Source of the DNA: Sporosarcina aquimarina
Lineage (GTDB): Bacteria > Bacillota > Bacilli > Bacillales_A > Planococcaceae
Reading direction: 5' to 3'
Assembly (NCBI RefSeq): GCF_023715615.1
Contig: NZ_JAMBOM010000001.1
Coordinates: 1,116,001-1,180,000, forward strand
Length of the DNA: 64,000 nucleotides
Shown: positions 7,854 to 16,101 of the stretch, piece after piece
Position numbering within the stretch: position 1 is the stretch's first letter
How the letters are laid out: each line of letters opens with the position of its first letter
Position numbers and translations under genes: made by a program
Notes under the pieces: generated by a model
Told to the model about the DNA's origin: nothing
What the model saw: the letters and a program-made list of their open reading frames with translations, nothing else
Databases searched by the model: none

Positions 7854-9047
7854 TTGGCGAAGCAATTAGCATCCAGAGTAACTACTCTTTCACCTTCAAC
7901 AACTTTGGCGATTACAGCTAAAGCGAAAGAAATGAAAGAATCTGGTATTGATGTAATTGGTCTTGGTGCAGGAGAGCCTGACTACAATACACCTGAACCT
8001 ATACTGGAGGCAGCATGGCGTTCTATGAAAGAAGGCAAGACCAAGTACACCCCATCTGGGGGTCTTCCTGCTCTAAAGGATGCAGTCATTGGAAAATTGG
8101 AAAAAGATCAAGGCTTAACGTATGCTCGTAGTGAAGTCATGATTGGAATTGGCGCAAAGCATGTATTGTATACATTGTTCCAAACGATTCTAGATCCATT
8201 AGATGAAGTGATTATTCCTGCGCCATACTGGGTGAGTTATCCAGAGCAAGTGAAACTTGCAGACGGACTACCTGTTGTCGTTCAGGCGACTGCAGAAGCA
8301 GAGTTCAAAGTGACGGCTAGTCAGATTGAGCAAGCCATAACAGAAAAAACAAAGGCACTTATCCTTAACTCTCCTGGCAATCCTACAGGAATGGTGTATA
8401 CAGAAGAAGAACTAAAAGCGATTGCGAAAGTGTGTAAGGAACATGATATTTGGATTATTTCAGATGAAATTTATGAAAAACTCGTATATGGAACGGCAAA
8501 ACACGTTTCCATTGCAACATTGTCAGAAGATGCTAAGGAGCGCACGTTCATTATTAACGGTGTTTCCAAATCACATTCGATGACAGGATGGCGTATTGGA
8601 TTCATTGCGGGGAACGAGAAAGTCGTAAAAGCGATGACAGATCTTGCTAGCCATTCGACATCAAATCCTGTGACGACTTCACAATATGCGGCAATCGAAG
8701 CGTATACTGGTTCACAAGATGCAGTAGAAGTTATGCGGAAAGATTTTGGCACTCGCTTAGAACGTATTTATCCGCAAATCCAGGCTATTCCCGGTTTTCA
8801 TACTGTGAAACCACAAGGTGCATTCTATTTGCTACCTGACGTATCAGAAGCTGTAAAACATACAGGATATGAAAACGTGGATGTGTTTGCAAAAGCATTA
8901 CTGGAAGAAGCAAATGTGGCAGTCATCCCTGGTAGCGGATTCGGTTCAGAAGAAACGATTCGATTATCCTACGCGACTTCTATTGATTTGTTAGAAGAAG
9001 CTGTGCGCCGTATAGACCAATTTGTAAAAGAGAAATGGAACGACTGA
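7854..9047 (+). CDS. aspB: Aspartate aminotransferase (class I/II, PLP)
   Basis: Interconverts aspartate and oxaloacetate with glutamate/2-oxoglutarate using PLP. About 397 aa. Visible: SPSTTLAITAKAKEMK and GLGAGEPDYNTP at the N-terminus, LNSPGNPTGMVYTEEEL, DEIYEKLVYG, and the PLP lysine in SKSHSMTGWRIGF. The start is TTG 7854 (MAKQLASRV), placed 8 bases after AAGGGAG; ATG 7848 is too close to that site and ATG 7824 would add ten residues the family lacks. Lies between tseB and asnS, as in Bacillus, so aspartate metabolism is linked to asparaginyl-tRNA synthesis. Confidence 0.94.
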   Translation: MAKQLASRVTTLSPSTTLAITAKAKEMKESGIDVIGLGAGEPDYNTPEPILEAAWRSMKEGKTKYTPSGGLPALKDAVIGKLEKDQGLTYARSEVMIGIGAKHVLYTLFQTILDPLDEVIIPAPYWVSYPEQVKLADGLPVVVQATAEAEFKVTASQIEQAITEKTKALILNSPGNPTGMVYTEEELKAIAKVCKEHDIWIISDEIYEKLVYGTAKHVSIATLSEDAKERTFIINGVSKSHSMTGWRIGFIAGNEKVVKAMTDLASHSTSNPVTTSQYAAIEAYTGSQDAVEVMRKDFGTRLERIYPQIQAIPGFHTVKPQGAFYLLPDVSEAVKHTGYENVDVFAKALLEEANVAVIPGSGFGSEETIRLSYATSIDLLEEAVRRIDQFVKEKWND

Positions 9048-9101
9048 ACGAAAACTGACTAGGTAGTACTACAAGTACTTAGAAAAAATTTGGAGGCTCT
9101 T

Positions 9102-10397
9102 ATGAAAACGATTATGATTCACGAAATGCCTGATCATGAAGGCGAAATAGTTCGAATGGGTGCGTGGCTTGCCAACAAGCGTTCAAGCGGTAAAATAGCA
9201 TTTTTACAATTACGTGACGGCTCTGGTTTTGTACAAGGGGTTGTTGTTAAGGAAGATGCTGGTGAAGAATTATTTGCTACTGCAAAAGGTTTAACACAAG
9301 AGACTTCCTTGTATGTAACAGGTGAGGTCACTGTAGACGAACGTTCAAGCTTTGGCTATGAGCTTCAAGTTCAAGGGATCGAAGTGATTAAAGTAGCAGA
9401 AGATTACCCAATCACACCTAAAGAGCACGGAACAGAATTCCTGATGGATCACCGACACCTTTGGTTACGTTCACGGAAGCAACATGCAGTGATGAAAATC
9501 CGCGACGAAATTATTCGCGCGACGTATGAATTCTTCCATATGAATGGATTCATCAAAATCGATCCACCGATTTTGACAGGTTCTTCTCCTGAAGGAACTT
9601 CAGAGTTATTCCACACGAAATACTTTGATGAGGATGCTTATCTTTCACAATCAGGTCAACTTTACATGGAAGCTGCTGCGATGGCACTTGGTAAAGTATT
9701 TTCATTCGGCCCAACATTCCGAGCTGAAAAGTCGAAAACTCGCCGTCATTTAATCGAGTTTTGGATGATTGAGCCTGAAATGGCGTTCGTAGAACATGCG
9801 CAAAGTTTAGAAGTACAGGAGCAGTATGTAGCACACGTTGTTCAATCTGTTCTCCAAAACTGCAAACTTGAGCTAGAGCGTCTTGGTCGGGATACTTCGA
9901 AATTGGAAAAAATCCAAGCACCGTTCCCACGTATAACGTATGACGATGCAATTGAGTTCCTTCACAAAGAAGGATTCGATGATATTCAATGGGGAGATGA
10001 TTTTGGAGCACCTCATGAGTCGGCAATTGCGGAAAGTTATGATCTACCTGTATTCATCATGAATTATCCAATCGGTATAAAGCCGTTTTATATGCAGCCA
10101 CACCCTGATCGTGATGATGTTGTGCTATGTGCAGACTTAATCGCCCCTGAAGGATACGGAGAAATTATTGGTGGATCTGAACGTATTCATGACTATGAAC
10201 TTATGAAGCAACGGATTGAAGAACACCAGTTAGATGCTTCTGCATACGAATGGTATTTGGAATTAAGTAAATATGGCGCTGTGCCTCACTCTGGTTTCGG
10301 TCTTGGATTAGAGCGTACTGTCGCTTGGATTTCAGGCGTTGAGCACGTGCGGGAAACGATTCCGTTCCCACGTCTACTCAACCGTCTGTATCCTTAA
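9102..10397 (+). CDS. asnS: Asparaginyl-tRNA synthetase
   Basis: Charges tRNA-Asn; class IIb synthetase of 431 aa. N-terminal OB-fold anticodon domain ([22 protein letters not shown]), then the catalytic core with motif 2 ([25 protein letters not shown]) and motif 3 ([15 protein letters not shown]). The ATG at 9102 follows TTTGGAGG; an in-frame TTG at 9090 overlaps that site and is unlikely. It follows aspB after 54 bases and precedes dnaD after 26. No T-box signature was seen upstream. Confidence 0.96.
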   Translation: MKTIMIHEMPDHEGEIVRMGAWLANKRSSGKIAFLQLRDGSGFVQGVVVKEDAGEELFATAKGLTQETSLYVTGEVTVDERSSFGYELQVQGIEVIKVAEDYPITPKEHGTEFLMDHRHLWLRSRKQHAVMKIRDEIIRATYEFFHMNGFIKIDPPILTGSSPEGTSELFHTKYFDEDAYLSQSGQLYMEAAAMALGKVFSFGPTFRAEKSKTRRHLIEFWMIEPEMAFVEHAQSLEVQEQYVAHVVQSVLQNCKLELERLGRDTSKLEKIQAPFPRITYDDAIEFLHKEGFDDIQWGDDFGAPHESAIAESYDLPVFIMNYPIGIKPFYMQPHPDRDDVVLCADLIAPEGYGEIIGGSERIHDYELMKQRIEEHQLDASAYEWYLELSKYGAVPHSGFGLGLERTVAWISGVEHVRETIPFPRLLNRLYP

Positions 10398-10423
10398 TAA
10401 AGCAACAAGGAGGAGTTCGCCAT

Positions 10424-11137
10424 ATGCAACAAGATGAACGGCTCCGGATGTGGATTGAGCAGGGGAATGTTACTATTCCCCAGCTTTTTTTTAACTCTTA
10501 TAAAAAACTAGGTATCCAGGATTCGGATGCCATGCTCATTTTACAAATGGAAGCCTACCATGCTCAACATATTGAATTTCCAACCCCGTCCGACTTTTCA
10601 TCCCGGATGAACCTTACTGAAAACGAGGTATCCCAAGTATTGCAGCGTCTCATGCAAAAGGGATATTTGAAAATTGACCAAACTAGTGATTCTAACGGCG
10701 TGCTGTTTGAACAATTTTCACTACTTCCTTTATGGGAAGCAGTTTTAGAATGTGAAATTGGGAGTCAAAATAAATCAATAGAAGCACAAGAAAAAGAAGA
10801 AGAAGGGCAAATTTTTCACGTTTTTGAACAAGAATTCGGACGTCTTCTTTCTCCTATGGAATGTGAAACGATTGCGATGTGGATTGATCAGGATCATCAT
10901 GGCATTAATATAATAAAAGCAGCTTTAAAAGAGGCTGTAATTGCTCAGAAACTAAGTATGCGTTACATCGATCGTATTTTGTTTGAATGGAAAAAGAAAA
11001 ATGTAACGACACTTGCAGATGTCGAAAAACAAACGAAAGCCTTCCGTTCCCCTACGCAATCGATTCGACAGGGAAAAGCACAAGGTACTGTGAAACGGGT
11101 TCCTCTTTACAACTGGCTTGAAGATCGGGATGGGTGA
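10424..11137 (+). CDS. dnaD: DNA replication initiation protein DnaD
   Basis: A 237-aa primosome protein that, with DnaB and DnaI, loads the replicative helicase in Firmicutes. The N-terminal winged-helix part (residues 1-100, with FPTPSDFSSRMNLTENEVSQVLQRLMQKGYL) mediates oligomerisation; the C-terminal DnaB_2/DDBH2 domain carries the conserved YIDRILFEWKKKNV, a variant of the family YxxxI...WKKNNI signature. Strong AAGGAGGAG ribosome-binding site. Followed immediately by nth. Confidence 0.94.
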   Translation: MQQDERLRMWIEQGNVTIPQLFFNSYKKLGIQDSDAMLILQMEAYHAQHIEFPTPSDFSSRMNLTENEVSQVLQRLMQKGYLKIDQTSDSNGVLFEQFSLLPLWEAVLECEIGSQNKSIEAQEKEEEGQIFHVFEQEFGRLLSPMECETIAMWIDQDHHGINIIKAALKEAVIAQKLSMRYIDRILFEWKKKNVTTLADVEKQTKAFRSPTQSIRQGKAQGTVKRVPLYNWLEDRDG

Positions 11138-11142
11138 GTGAA

Positions 11143-11793
11143 ATGTTAACTAAAACCGAGTGGCAATATTGCTTAGAGGAAATCGACACAATGTTTCCAG
11201 ATGCACATTGTGAGCTAGTTCACGAAAATGCCTTTGAACTGGTAGTTGCGACACTTTTATCTGCACAATGTACGGACGTGCTAGTCAATCGTGTAACTTC
11301 TGAGTTGTTTAAGAAGTACAAAACGCCAGGAGATTATTTGGAAGTTCCAATAGAGGAATTGCAACAAGACATTCGTTCTATTGGTCTCTATCGAAACAAA
11401 GCTAAAAATATCCAAGCGCTATCGCTCATGCTTCTAACTCAATTCGGTGGAGAAGTTCCTGAAGATCGCGACATGCTGACAACACTCCCCGGAGTGGGGA
11501 GGAAAACAGCGAATGTTGTAGTCTCAAATGCGTTTGGTGTTCCTGCTCTAGCTGTCGATACACACGTTGAACGTGTGGCCAAGCGTTTGGCAATGAACCG
11601 ATGGAAAGACTCTGTGCTGGCAGTTGAAGAGAAAATCATGAGATGGACACCAAGAGAACGATGGACACAAACACATCATCAACTTATTTTTTTCGGTCGA
11701 TATCACTGCAAAGCCCAAAGGCCGAACTGTCCGGAATGTCCACTACTTTCTGTATGTCGAGAAGGAAAGAAGAGAATGAAAAATAATGGATAA
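11143..11793 (+). CDS. nth: Endonuclease III (DNA glycosylase/AP lyase)
   Basis: Excises oxidised pyrimidines and nicks the abasic site. 216 aa. The helix-hairpin-helix LPGVGRKTANVV holds the catalytic lysine, VDTHVERVAKRL the catalytic aspartate, and CX6CX2CX5C (CKAQRPNCPECPLLSVC) binds a [4Fe-4S] cluster. I use ATG 11143; GTG 11134 overlaps the dnaD stop and would add three residues. Overlaps ypoC by 8 bases. Confidence 0.95.
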   Translation: MLTKTEWQYCLEEIDTMFPDAHCELVHENAFELVVATLLSAQCTDVLVNRVTSELFKKYKTPGDYLEVPIEELQQDIRSIGLYRNKAKNIQALSLMLLTQFGGEVPEDRDMLTTLPGVGRKTANVVVSNAFGVPALAVDTHVERVAKRLAMNRWKDSVLAVEEKIMRWTPRERWTQTHHQLIFFGRYHCKAQRPNCPECPLLSVCREGKKRMKNNG

Positions 11794-12118
11794 TTCAAAA
11801 CCTGCTATAACAAAAGACCAAATAATGCTTTACTTTGATAAATGGGAGTCTTTAAAACCTGAAATTCAATTGCTTTATGACCAAAAGCAATCCAATGCTT
11901 CAGAGTTGATGGCGATTGCGATTGCACACTATGAAGAATTACTAGAGGTATGTGCACCAGTCGGTGGTTCTGATCGTTGTACTAAGATGGAACCATTGAA
12001 TGGGGAAGAGCGCCTTCAATTCATTAAGGATAAGATAGTAAGCCCTTTTGCACTCATTCAATTGAATTTGCTTTATACGGAATTGAGGAAGAAGATTGCC
12101 CGATTTATCACCCATTAA
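11786..12118 (+). CDS. ypoC: YpoC-like protein of unknown function
   Basis: 110 aa, soluble, mostly helical, without a recognisable catalytic motif. Position (directly after nth and convergent with ponA) and size match B. subtilis YpoC, which has no established role. The conserved-looking C-terminal half includes RCTKMEPLNGEERLQFIK and a stretch FALIQLNLLYTELRKKIAR. The 8-base overlap with nth means it is co-translated with the dnaD-nth unit. Confidence 0.75.
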   Translation: MDNSKPAITKDQIMLYFDKWESLKPEIQLLYDQKQSNASELMAIAIAHYEELLEVCAPVGGSDRCTKMEPLNGEERLQFIKDKIVSPFALIQLNLLYTELRKKIARFITH

Positions 12119-12155
12119 AAAACAGCGACTTCGTATTTACGAAGTCGCTGTTTTT
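12117..12155. terminator. Bidirectional terminator between ypoC and ponA
   Basis: Long stem ACAGCGACTTCGTA / TACGAAGTCGCTGT (12122-12135 and 12138-12151), with A run before and T run after, so it can end both the rightward ypoC and the leftward ponA transcript. Confidence 0.9.
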
Positions 12156-12160
12156 GGTTG

Positions 12161-14908
12161 TCAGTTTTCGTCTGCTGTTTTTGTATCATCCGGTTTGGTG
12201 GCAGAAGGTTTCGACGAACTGGCTGTATTGGAGTTTGAGTTATTCGAAGGGTTGCTGCTGACGCCATCTTTGTCGTCAGCATCGTCACCTTCTCCGTTAT
12301 TTCCAGTGTTATTTCCGTCTGTACCATTGCCGTTGTTGCCGTTATTCCCATTGTTGTTTCCATTATTATTGTTCCCGTTATTGTTATTTCCATTATTGTT
12401 GTTGTTGTTGTCACTGTTAGAGCCATTATTTTGACCGTCATCCTCTTTGTCCTGATCAGAGTCCCCTTGGTTTTCATCATCAGGATTTTCTTCAGGCACT
12501 TCTTCAGTTGCTTGAATCAGAAGCGTTGTTGAAGCAGGGGAGCTTACAAGATTATCTGCTTTTGCAATGACAGAGAACGTATACGTATGACCTGGTTCGA
12601 CATTTCCGAATGTGAAGGAATTATCGGTTGTCTCTGTAAGTGATTGGGATCCGCCGCCATCTACAGATACTGAAACTGCAAATGAGACATCGCCTTCAAA
12701 ATCATCAGAATCAGGTTCGTTGTGGTTCCAACTTAAGTCGATTTCCTGGTTATCAGCGTCATATTCTGCACTTAAATCAGTAGGTGCTTCTAGTTCCGTC
12801 ACTTCTTCCTCAGGCTCTTCCTCTACATATGTGCGCTCAGGAAGAGTTCCACGAACAAATAATTCATCACTTTTCAAGTTGCTTGGTGTGCTGTTCGTTG
12901 CCAGCTGAAGCGGTTGAGATCCTGCGACAATTGTAGCTTCTTCAACAGAACTAGGCTTTTTGAATTTCTTCGGATAGTTGCCAGATGTTATATCGCGCAT
13001 GACTTGACGGAACAATACTTTAGGCATATCGCGTCCGCCTTGGAAGCCAACTATTGGTTCACTTCGTTTTTCATGACCTCCCCAAACGGCAATCGTATAG
13101 TCTGTTGTGTATCCTGCAAACCAAGAGTCAGGCACGCTGTATTGGCCAGTAATATTATAAGTCTTTTTGTCGTTAGCTGAGTAGTTAGTTGTACCCGTTT
13201 TCCCCGCAATGTCCATTCCAGGAATATTCGCTTTTGTGCCAGTTCCATTTGGTTTTGTCAACACATCACGAAGCATATCTGTCACCATATAAGCGGTGGA
13301 ATCCTTCATAGCAGAAACTGGATCGGGAGCAAGATTGATTTCAGTTTTACCATCTCGTAAAATTATTTTTTTCACTGCATGTGGAGTGTTGTAGATACCT
13401 TCGTTTCCGAAGGCTGCAAATGCTCCTGCCATCTGAAGAGTGGAGAAATCGTTTTCGGATCCGCCAATCGCATCGGACTGAAATAATTTTTTAACTGGCA
13501 ATCCGAGAGAATTTGCAAACTCCCCAGCGTTTTTATTACCAACTTCTTCAAATGTTTTAATCGCTGGAATGTTACGAGATTCATACACTGCTTGACGCAT
13601 GGTAATTGGACCCTTAAATCTACCATCGACATTATTTGCTTTAATACCTTTTGTTTTTTCGTCTACGATTGTCTGACCAGTCGACCAGTTCAAGTATTCA
13701 ATAGCAGGACCATAGTCTAAAATTGGTTTGATGGAAGACCCCGGCTGTCGTTTTTGGTCGCTTGCAAAGTTATGGTTAAATAATTTGTAATCACGACCGC
13801 CACCAACTGCCACAATCTCACCAGTTTTTGTATCGACAACCGTCATTCCGGCTTGAATTGTGTCTGACTCAAAGTTACTTGAATCAGCAAGTGCTTTTTC
13901 GACAGCCTGTTGTGCGTTTGGATCGAGAGCAGTTTGAATCGTAACCCCATCTGCCTCAATATCTTTGTATCCTGCTTTTTGGAGTTCATCCATAGCAATA
14001 TCGATATACGCTTGGTATTTAGTATCCATTGGTTTTTCACGTTTCTCTTCTGGAAGAAGAGAAGCGGTAACAGGAATGGACTTTGCGCTTTCCATTTCCT
14101 CTTTTGTGATTTTTTCGTGTTGGTTCATAAGTTTCAATACAATATCACGACGCTTTTGCGCACGTTCAGGGTGCTTGAATGGATTGTAAGCATTTGGTGA
14201 TTGAGGCATTCCTGCTAACATTGCCATCTCCGGTAGCTCCAGCTCATTTAACTCTTTTCCGAAAAAGTACTCAGCACCAGTACCAAATCCGTATTTATTA
14301 CCTGACATGAGGACCTTGTTGAAATACATTTCAAAAATTTCTTCTTTAGAATAATTTTGTTCTAGCTTAAACGCTAGCCATGCTTCCTGAGCTTTCCGCT
14401 TTAATGTTTTTTCATTCGTGAAGAATGAGTTTTTTATAACTTGTTGCGTTAAGGTCGAAGCCCCTTGAGAACCAAAACCGCTTTTAAAATTGGCAAGGAC
14501 AGCACCACCAAGACGCCATAGGTCTATTCCGTGGTGTTTGTAAAAACGGGAGTCTTCCGTTGCAAGGATTGCGTCTTCCAATTCTTTTGGAATTTTGTCG
14601 TATGGGATATATTTTCGCTTTTCATTACCAGTTGTGTAAATAACATTGTCGTTGCGATCTAAAACTTTGGAAGATAGCGGATCTTTCAGTAGACTTTCGT
14701 CTAATTTAGGTGCTGTACTCGCATAGTAGGCGAATAATCCTGCACCTGCTATTAAAAATAGTAACCCAATCACGACGATTGCTTTGAATAGGGTCTTGAC
14801 GAGACTTTTTTTCTTTTTAGGTGTTTTTTTATGTTTCCTTGATGATTTCTGTTCCGCTTCTGCTTGTTGTCTGCGTGCGGTCCTTGAATTTGGAGTATTA
14901 TTGTCCAT
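12161..14908 (-). CDS. ponA: Class A penicillin-binding protein 1 (bifunctional transglycosylase/transpeptidase)
   Basis: Polymerises and crosslinks peptidoglycan. 915 aa in order: basic cytoplasmic tail (1-36), membrane anchor (37-63), GT51 glycosyltransferase with catalytic Glu118 in ATEDSRFYKHHG, transpeptidase with SxxK (Ser391-Lys394), SRN (444-446) and KTG (570-572), a fibronectin type III-like domain (about 707-800), and an Asn/Gly-rich tail (about 827-872) then Ser/Lys-rich to the end. The FN3 and low-complexity tail resemble those on Bacillus PBP1. Transcribed with recU, 8 bases upstream. The tail is coded by short GTTATT-type repeats. Confidence 0.96.
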   Translation of the reverse strand: MDNNTPNSRTARRQQAEAEQKSSRKHKKTPKKKKSLVKTLFKAIVVIGLLFLIAGAGLFAYYASTAPKLDESLLKDPLSSKVLDRNDNVIYTTGNEKRKYIPYDKIPKELEDAILATEDSRFYKHHGIDLWRLGGAVLANFKSGFGSQGASTLTQQVIKNSFFTNEKTLKRKAQEAWLAFKLEQNYSKEEIFEMYFNKVLMSGNKYGFGTGAEYFFGKELNELELPEMAMLAGMPQSPNAYNPFKHPERAQKRRDIVLKLMNQHEKITKEEMESAKSIPVTASLLPEEKREKPMDTKYQAYIDIAMDELQKAGYKDIEADGVTIQTALDPNAQQAVEKALADSSNFESDTIQAGMTVVDTKTGEIVAVGGGRDYKLFNHNFASDQKRQPGSSIKPILDYGPAIEYLNWSTGQTIVDEKTKGIKANNVDGRFKGPITMRQAVYESRNIPAIKTFEEVGNKNAGEFANSLGLPVKKLFQSDAIGGSENDFSTLQMAGAFAAFGNEGIYNTPHAVKKIILRDGKTEINLAPDPVSAMKDSTAYMVTDMLRDVLTKPNGTGTKANIPGMDIAGKTGTTNYSANDKKTYNITGQYSVPDSWFAGYTTDYTIAVWGGHEKRSEPIVGFQGGRDMPKVLFRQVMRDITSGNYPKKFKKPSSVEEATIVAGSQPLQLATNSTPSNLKSDELFVRGTLPERTYVEEEPEEEVTELEAPTDLSAEYDADNQEIDLSWNHNEPDSDDFEGDVSFAVSVSVDGGGSQSLTETTDNSFTFGNVEPGHTYTFSVIAKADNLVSSPASTTLLIQATEEVPEENPDDENQGDSDQDKEDDGQNNGSNSDNNNNNNGNNNNGNNNNGNNNGNNGNNGNGTDGNNTGNNGEGDDADDKDGVSSNPSNNSNSNTASSSKPSATKPDDTKTADEN
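12340..12425 (-). repeat. Trinucleotide-like repeat coding the ponA Asn/Gly tail
   Basis: Imperfect repeats of GTT/ATT units on the plus strand (AAT/AAC and GGN codons on the coding strand), giving runs of four to six Asn separated by single Gly in PonA. Such tracts can gain or lose units during replication; here unit changes of three bases would alter only tail length. Confidence 0.75.
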
Positions 14909-14916
14909 TAGGATTC

Positions 14917-15546
14917 CTACCTTTCAATTCGTTCGCCGGTTGTTTGTTCAACTATACCGGTTAAAGCATGTAAATAGTCTAAACGTGGTTGATAACCTGG
15001 CTGTAATTCGATTGACAATTCCTCAAGTTCAGAAATAGGAATCGATTTTCTGCCACCCTCAATCATTCTCGTCCATGTTCCGATGAAGTTTTTAAAAGGT
15101 AATACAAAATAGCGATCTAAGAGAGAGAACCGGATTATTAGAAATGCAATACCACCTTGTTCGTGTACTTGAGACATATGCTCAACTTGATGATCATGTA
15201 TATTTTGTAAAGGAAAAGAAGTTTTGTTTTTCGTCTCCTTCGCTTCAAAATCGACATATTTCCCTTGCCATACGCCGTTGTAGTCCGTTGTGGAAGCAGT
15301 CTTGAAGTAAGCTTCAGTGATTACTGCTGCACTTCTCGCCGGGTAACGGACGTTTACAATTTGAATAGGTACAGGTTTTTTATGAATGACTGCGATCCCT
15401 CTACTAGTATAATACTCGTTACTGTCATTCAGTTCATCTTCCAACGTTTTCCCTCGATTGCTGAAAGATAATGAAGTTGGTTTGGCAGCAGTATTCGTTG
15501 TAGTTGGTATATATTTTTTGCCATTTGGATAGCGTATCGCCAACAT
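14917..15546 (-). CDS. recU: Holliday junction resolvase RecU
   Basis: Resolves four-way junctions and modulates RecA in Firmicutes. 209 aa; nuclease core visible as [17 protein letters not shown], the metal-binding [30 protein letters not shown] split over two strands (Asp and ExK), and FHDHQ-like IHDHQVEHM. Start ATG 15546 after GAGGTGAG; GTG 15552 lies within that site. Forms the conserved recU-ponA operon linking recombination with wall synthesis. Confidence 0.95.
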   Translation of the reverse strand: MLAIRYPNGKKYIPTTTNTAAKPTSLSFSNRGKTLEDELNDSNEYYTSRGIAVIHKKPVPIQIVNVRYPARSAAVITEAYFKTASTTDYNGVWQGKYVDFEAKETKNKTSFPLQNIHDHQVEHMSQVHEQGGIAFLIIRFSLLDRYFVLPFKNFIGTWTRMIEGGRKSIPISELEELSIELQPGYQPRLDYLHALTGIVEQTTGERIER

Positions 15547-15568
15547 ACTCACCTCACATCATCAGTGT

Positions 15569-15596
15569 ATCATACCACAATATTGAGACGTTAAAA
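15569..15596 (-). promoter_or_regulatory. Predicted recU-ponA promoter
   Basis: On the minus strand: -10 TATGAT (15574-15569) with an extended TGG just upstream, and a weak -35 TTTTAA (15596-15591), 16-base spacer. It lies 23 bases before recU and diverges from the yppE promoter. Confidence 0.5.
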
Positions 15597-15660
15597 CGTT
15601 GTTTAGGTTGCAAACTACAAAAACCTCTCCCTTTTAAAGAGGAATGCACGTTCGTCAATA

Positions 15661-15690
15661 TTGGAACTGAGAGCACTAATTTGATAAACT
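15661..15690 (+). promoter_or_regulatory. Predicted yppE-mrfAB promoter
   Basis: TTGGAA (15661-15666), 18-base spacer, TAAACT (15685-15690) with TGA immediately before (extended -10). About 33 bases before the yppE start. No LexA box was recognised. Confidence 0.45.
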
Positions 15691-15723
15691 TAAAATAGAA
15701 GTAGTAGAAAGGTGACAAGTAGT

Positions 15724-16101
15724 ATGAGGTTACAACTGTTAACAGAACAATTACTTGAAGTATGTGATGAATGCTTAGTTCGGCATAGCGACATGCGAAA
15801 TGAAAATCGCGAACCCGACTTTTATAAAGAAGTTAAGCCATACGCCGACCACTGGCATGAAGTGATAGATGAATGGGACGAACTCGTACACCAATGGATT
15901 CGTACAAGCCGGCCAAAATACGTACGACCTATTCAAATTTCTACGTTGAATGATTTGATGAAACAATTTACTGTTCAATCCTTTTATCAAAAGACAGGGA
16001 AGAAGCGATTTGTTCAATCCATTCAATCCGCCAGTTATACATTAAATACCGTTCGTATCGCATTGGAAAAAGAGAAAAAGGAGGGCGGAGATGGCAAATA
16101 A
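15724..16101 (+). CDS. yppE: YppE-like DUF1798 protein
   Basis: 125 aa, acidic/aromatic, helical. Family-like features are DFYKEVKPYADHWHEVIDEW, the RPKYVRPIQI segment and QSFYQKTGKKRFVQSIQSASYTL. DUF1798 proteins are small four-helix proteins without a known activity. Start ATG 15724, behind AAAGGTG; GTG 15712 is an alternative. The end overlaps mrfA by 11 bases, so it is made together with the MrfAB repair proteins, which is the best hint about its job. Confidence 0.82.
   Translation: MRLQLLTEQLLEVCDECLVRHSDMRNENREPDFYKEVKPYADHWHEVIDEWDELVHQWIRTSRPKYVRPIQISTLNDLMKQFTVQSFYQKTGKKRFVQSIQSASYTLNTVRIALEKEKKEGGDGK

Noticed and set aside
9048-9101. Possible T-box before asnS
   Set aside because: The gap is only 54 bases and has no AGGGTGGNACCGCG-like sequence.
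9553-10026. 157-codon minus-strand frame inside asnS
   Set aside because: It is the antisense shadow of strongly conserved AsnS motifs, has no ribosome-binding site and no family features.
12340-12425. Short repeats considered as a CRISPR-like or VNTR array
   Set aside because: There are no spacers; the units are in frame and code for the PonA tail.
12096-12434. 112-codon plus-strand frame rich in Leu, Phe, Pro and Ser
   Set aside because: Its content is simply the complement of the ponA Asn/Gly repeat tail.
15622-15645. Terminator-like hairpin (CCTCT/AGAGG with T5 on the minus strand) upstream of recU
   Set aside because: Only five stem pairs, and no minus-strand gene lies upstream to be terminated; a recU promoter closer to the gene explains expression.
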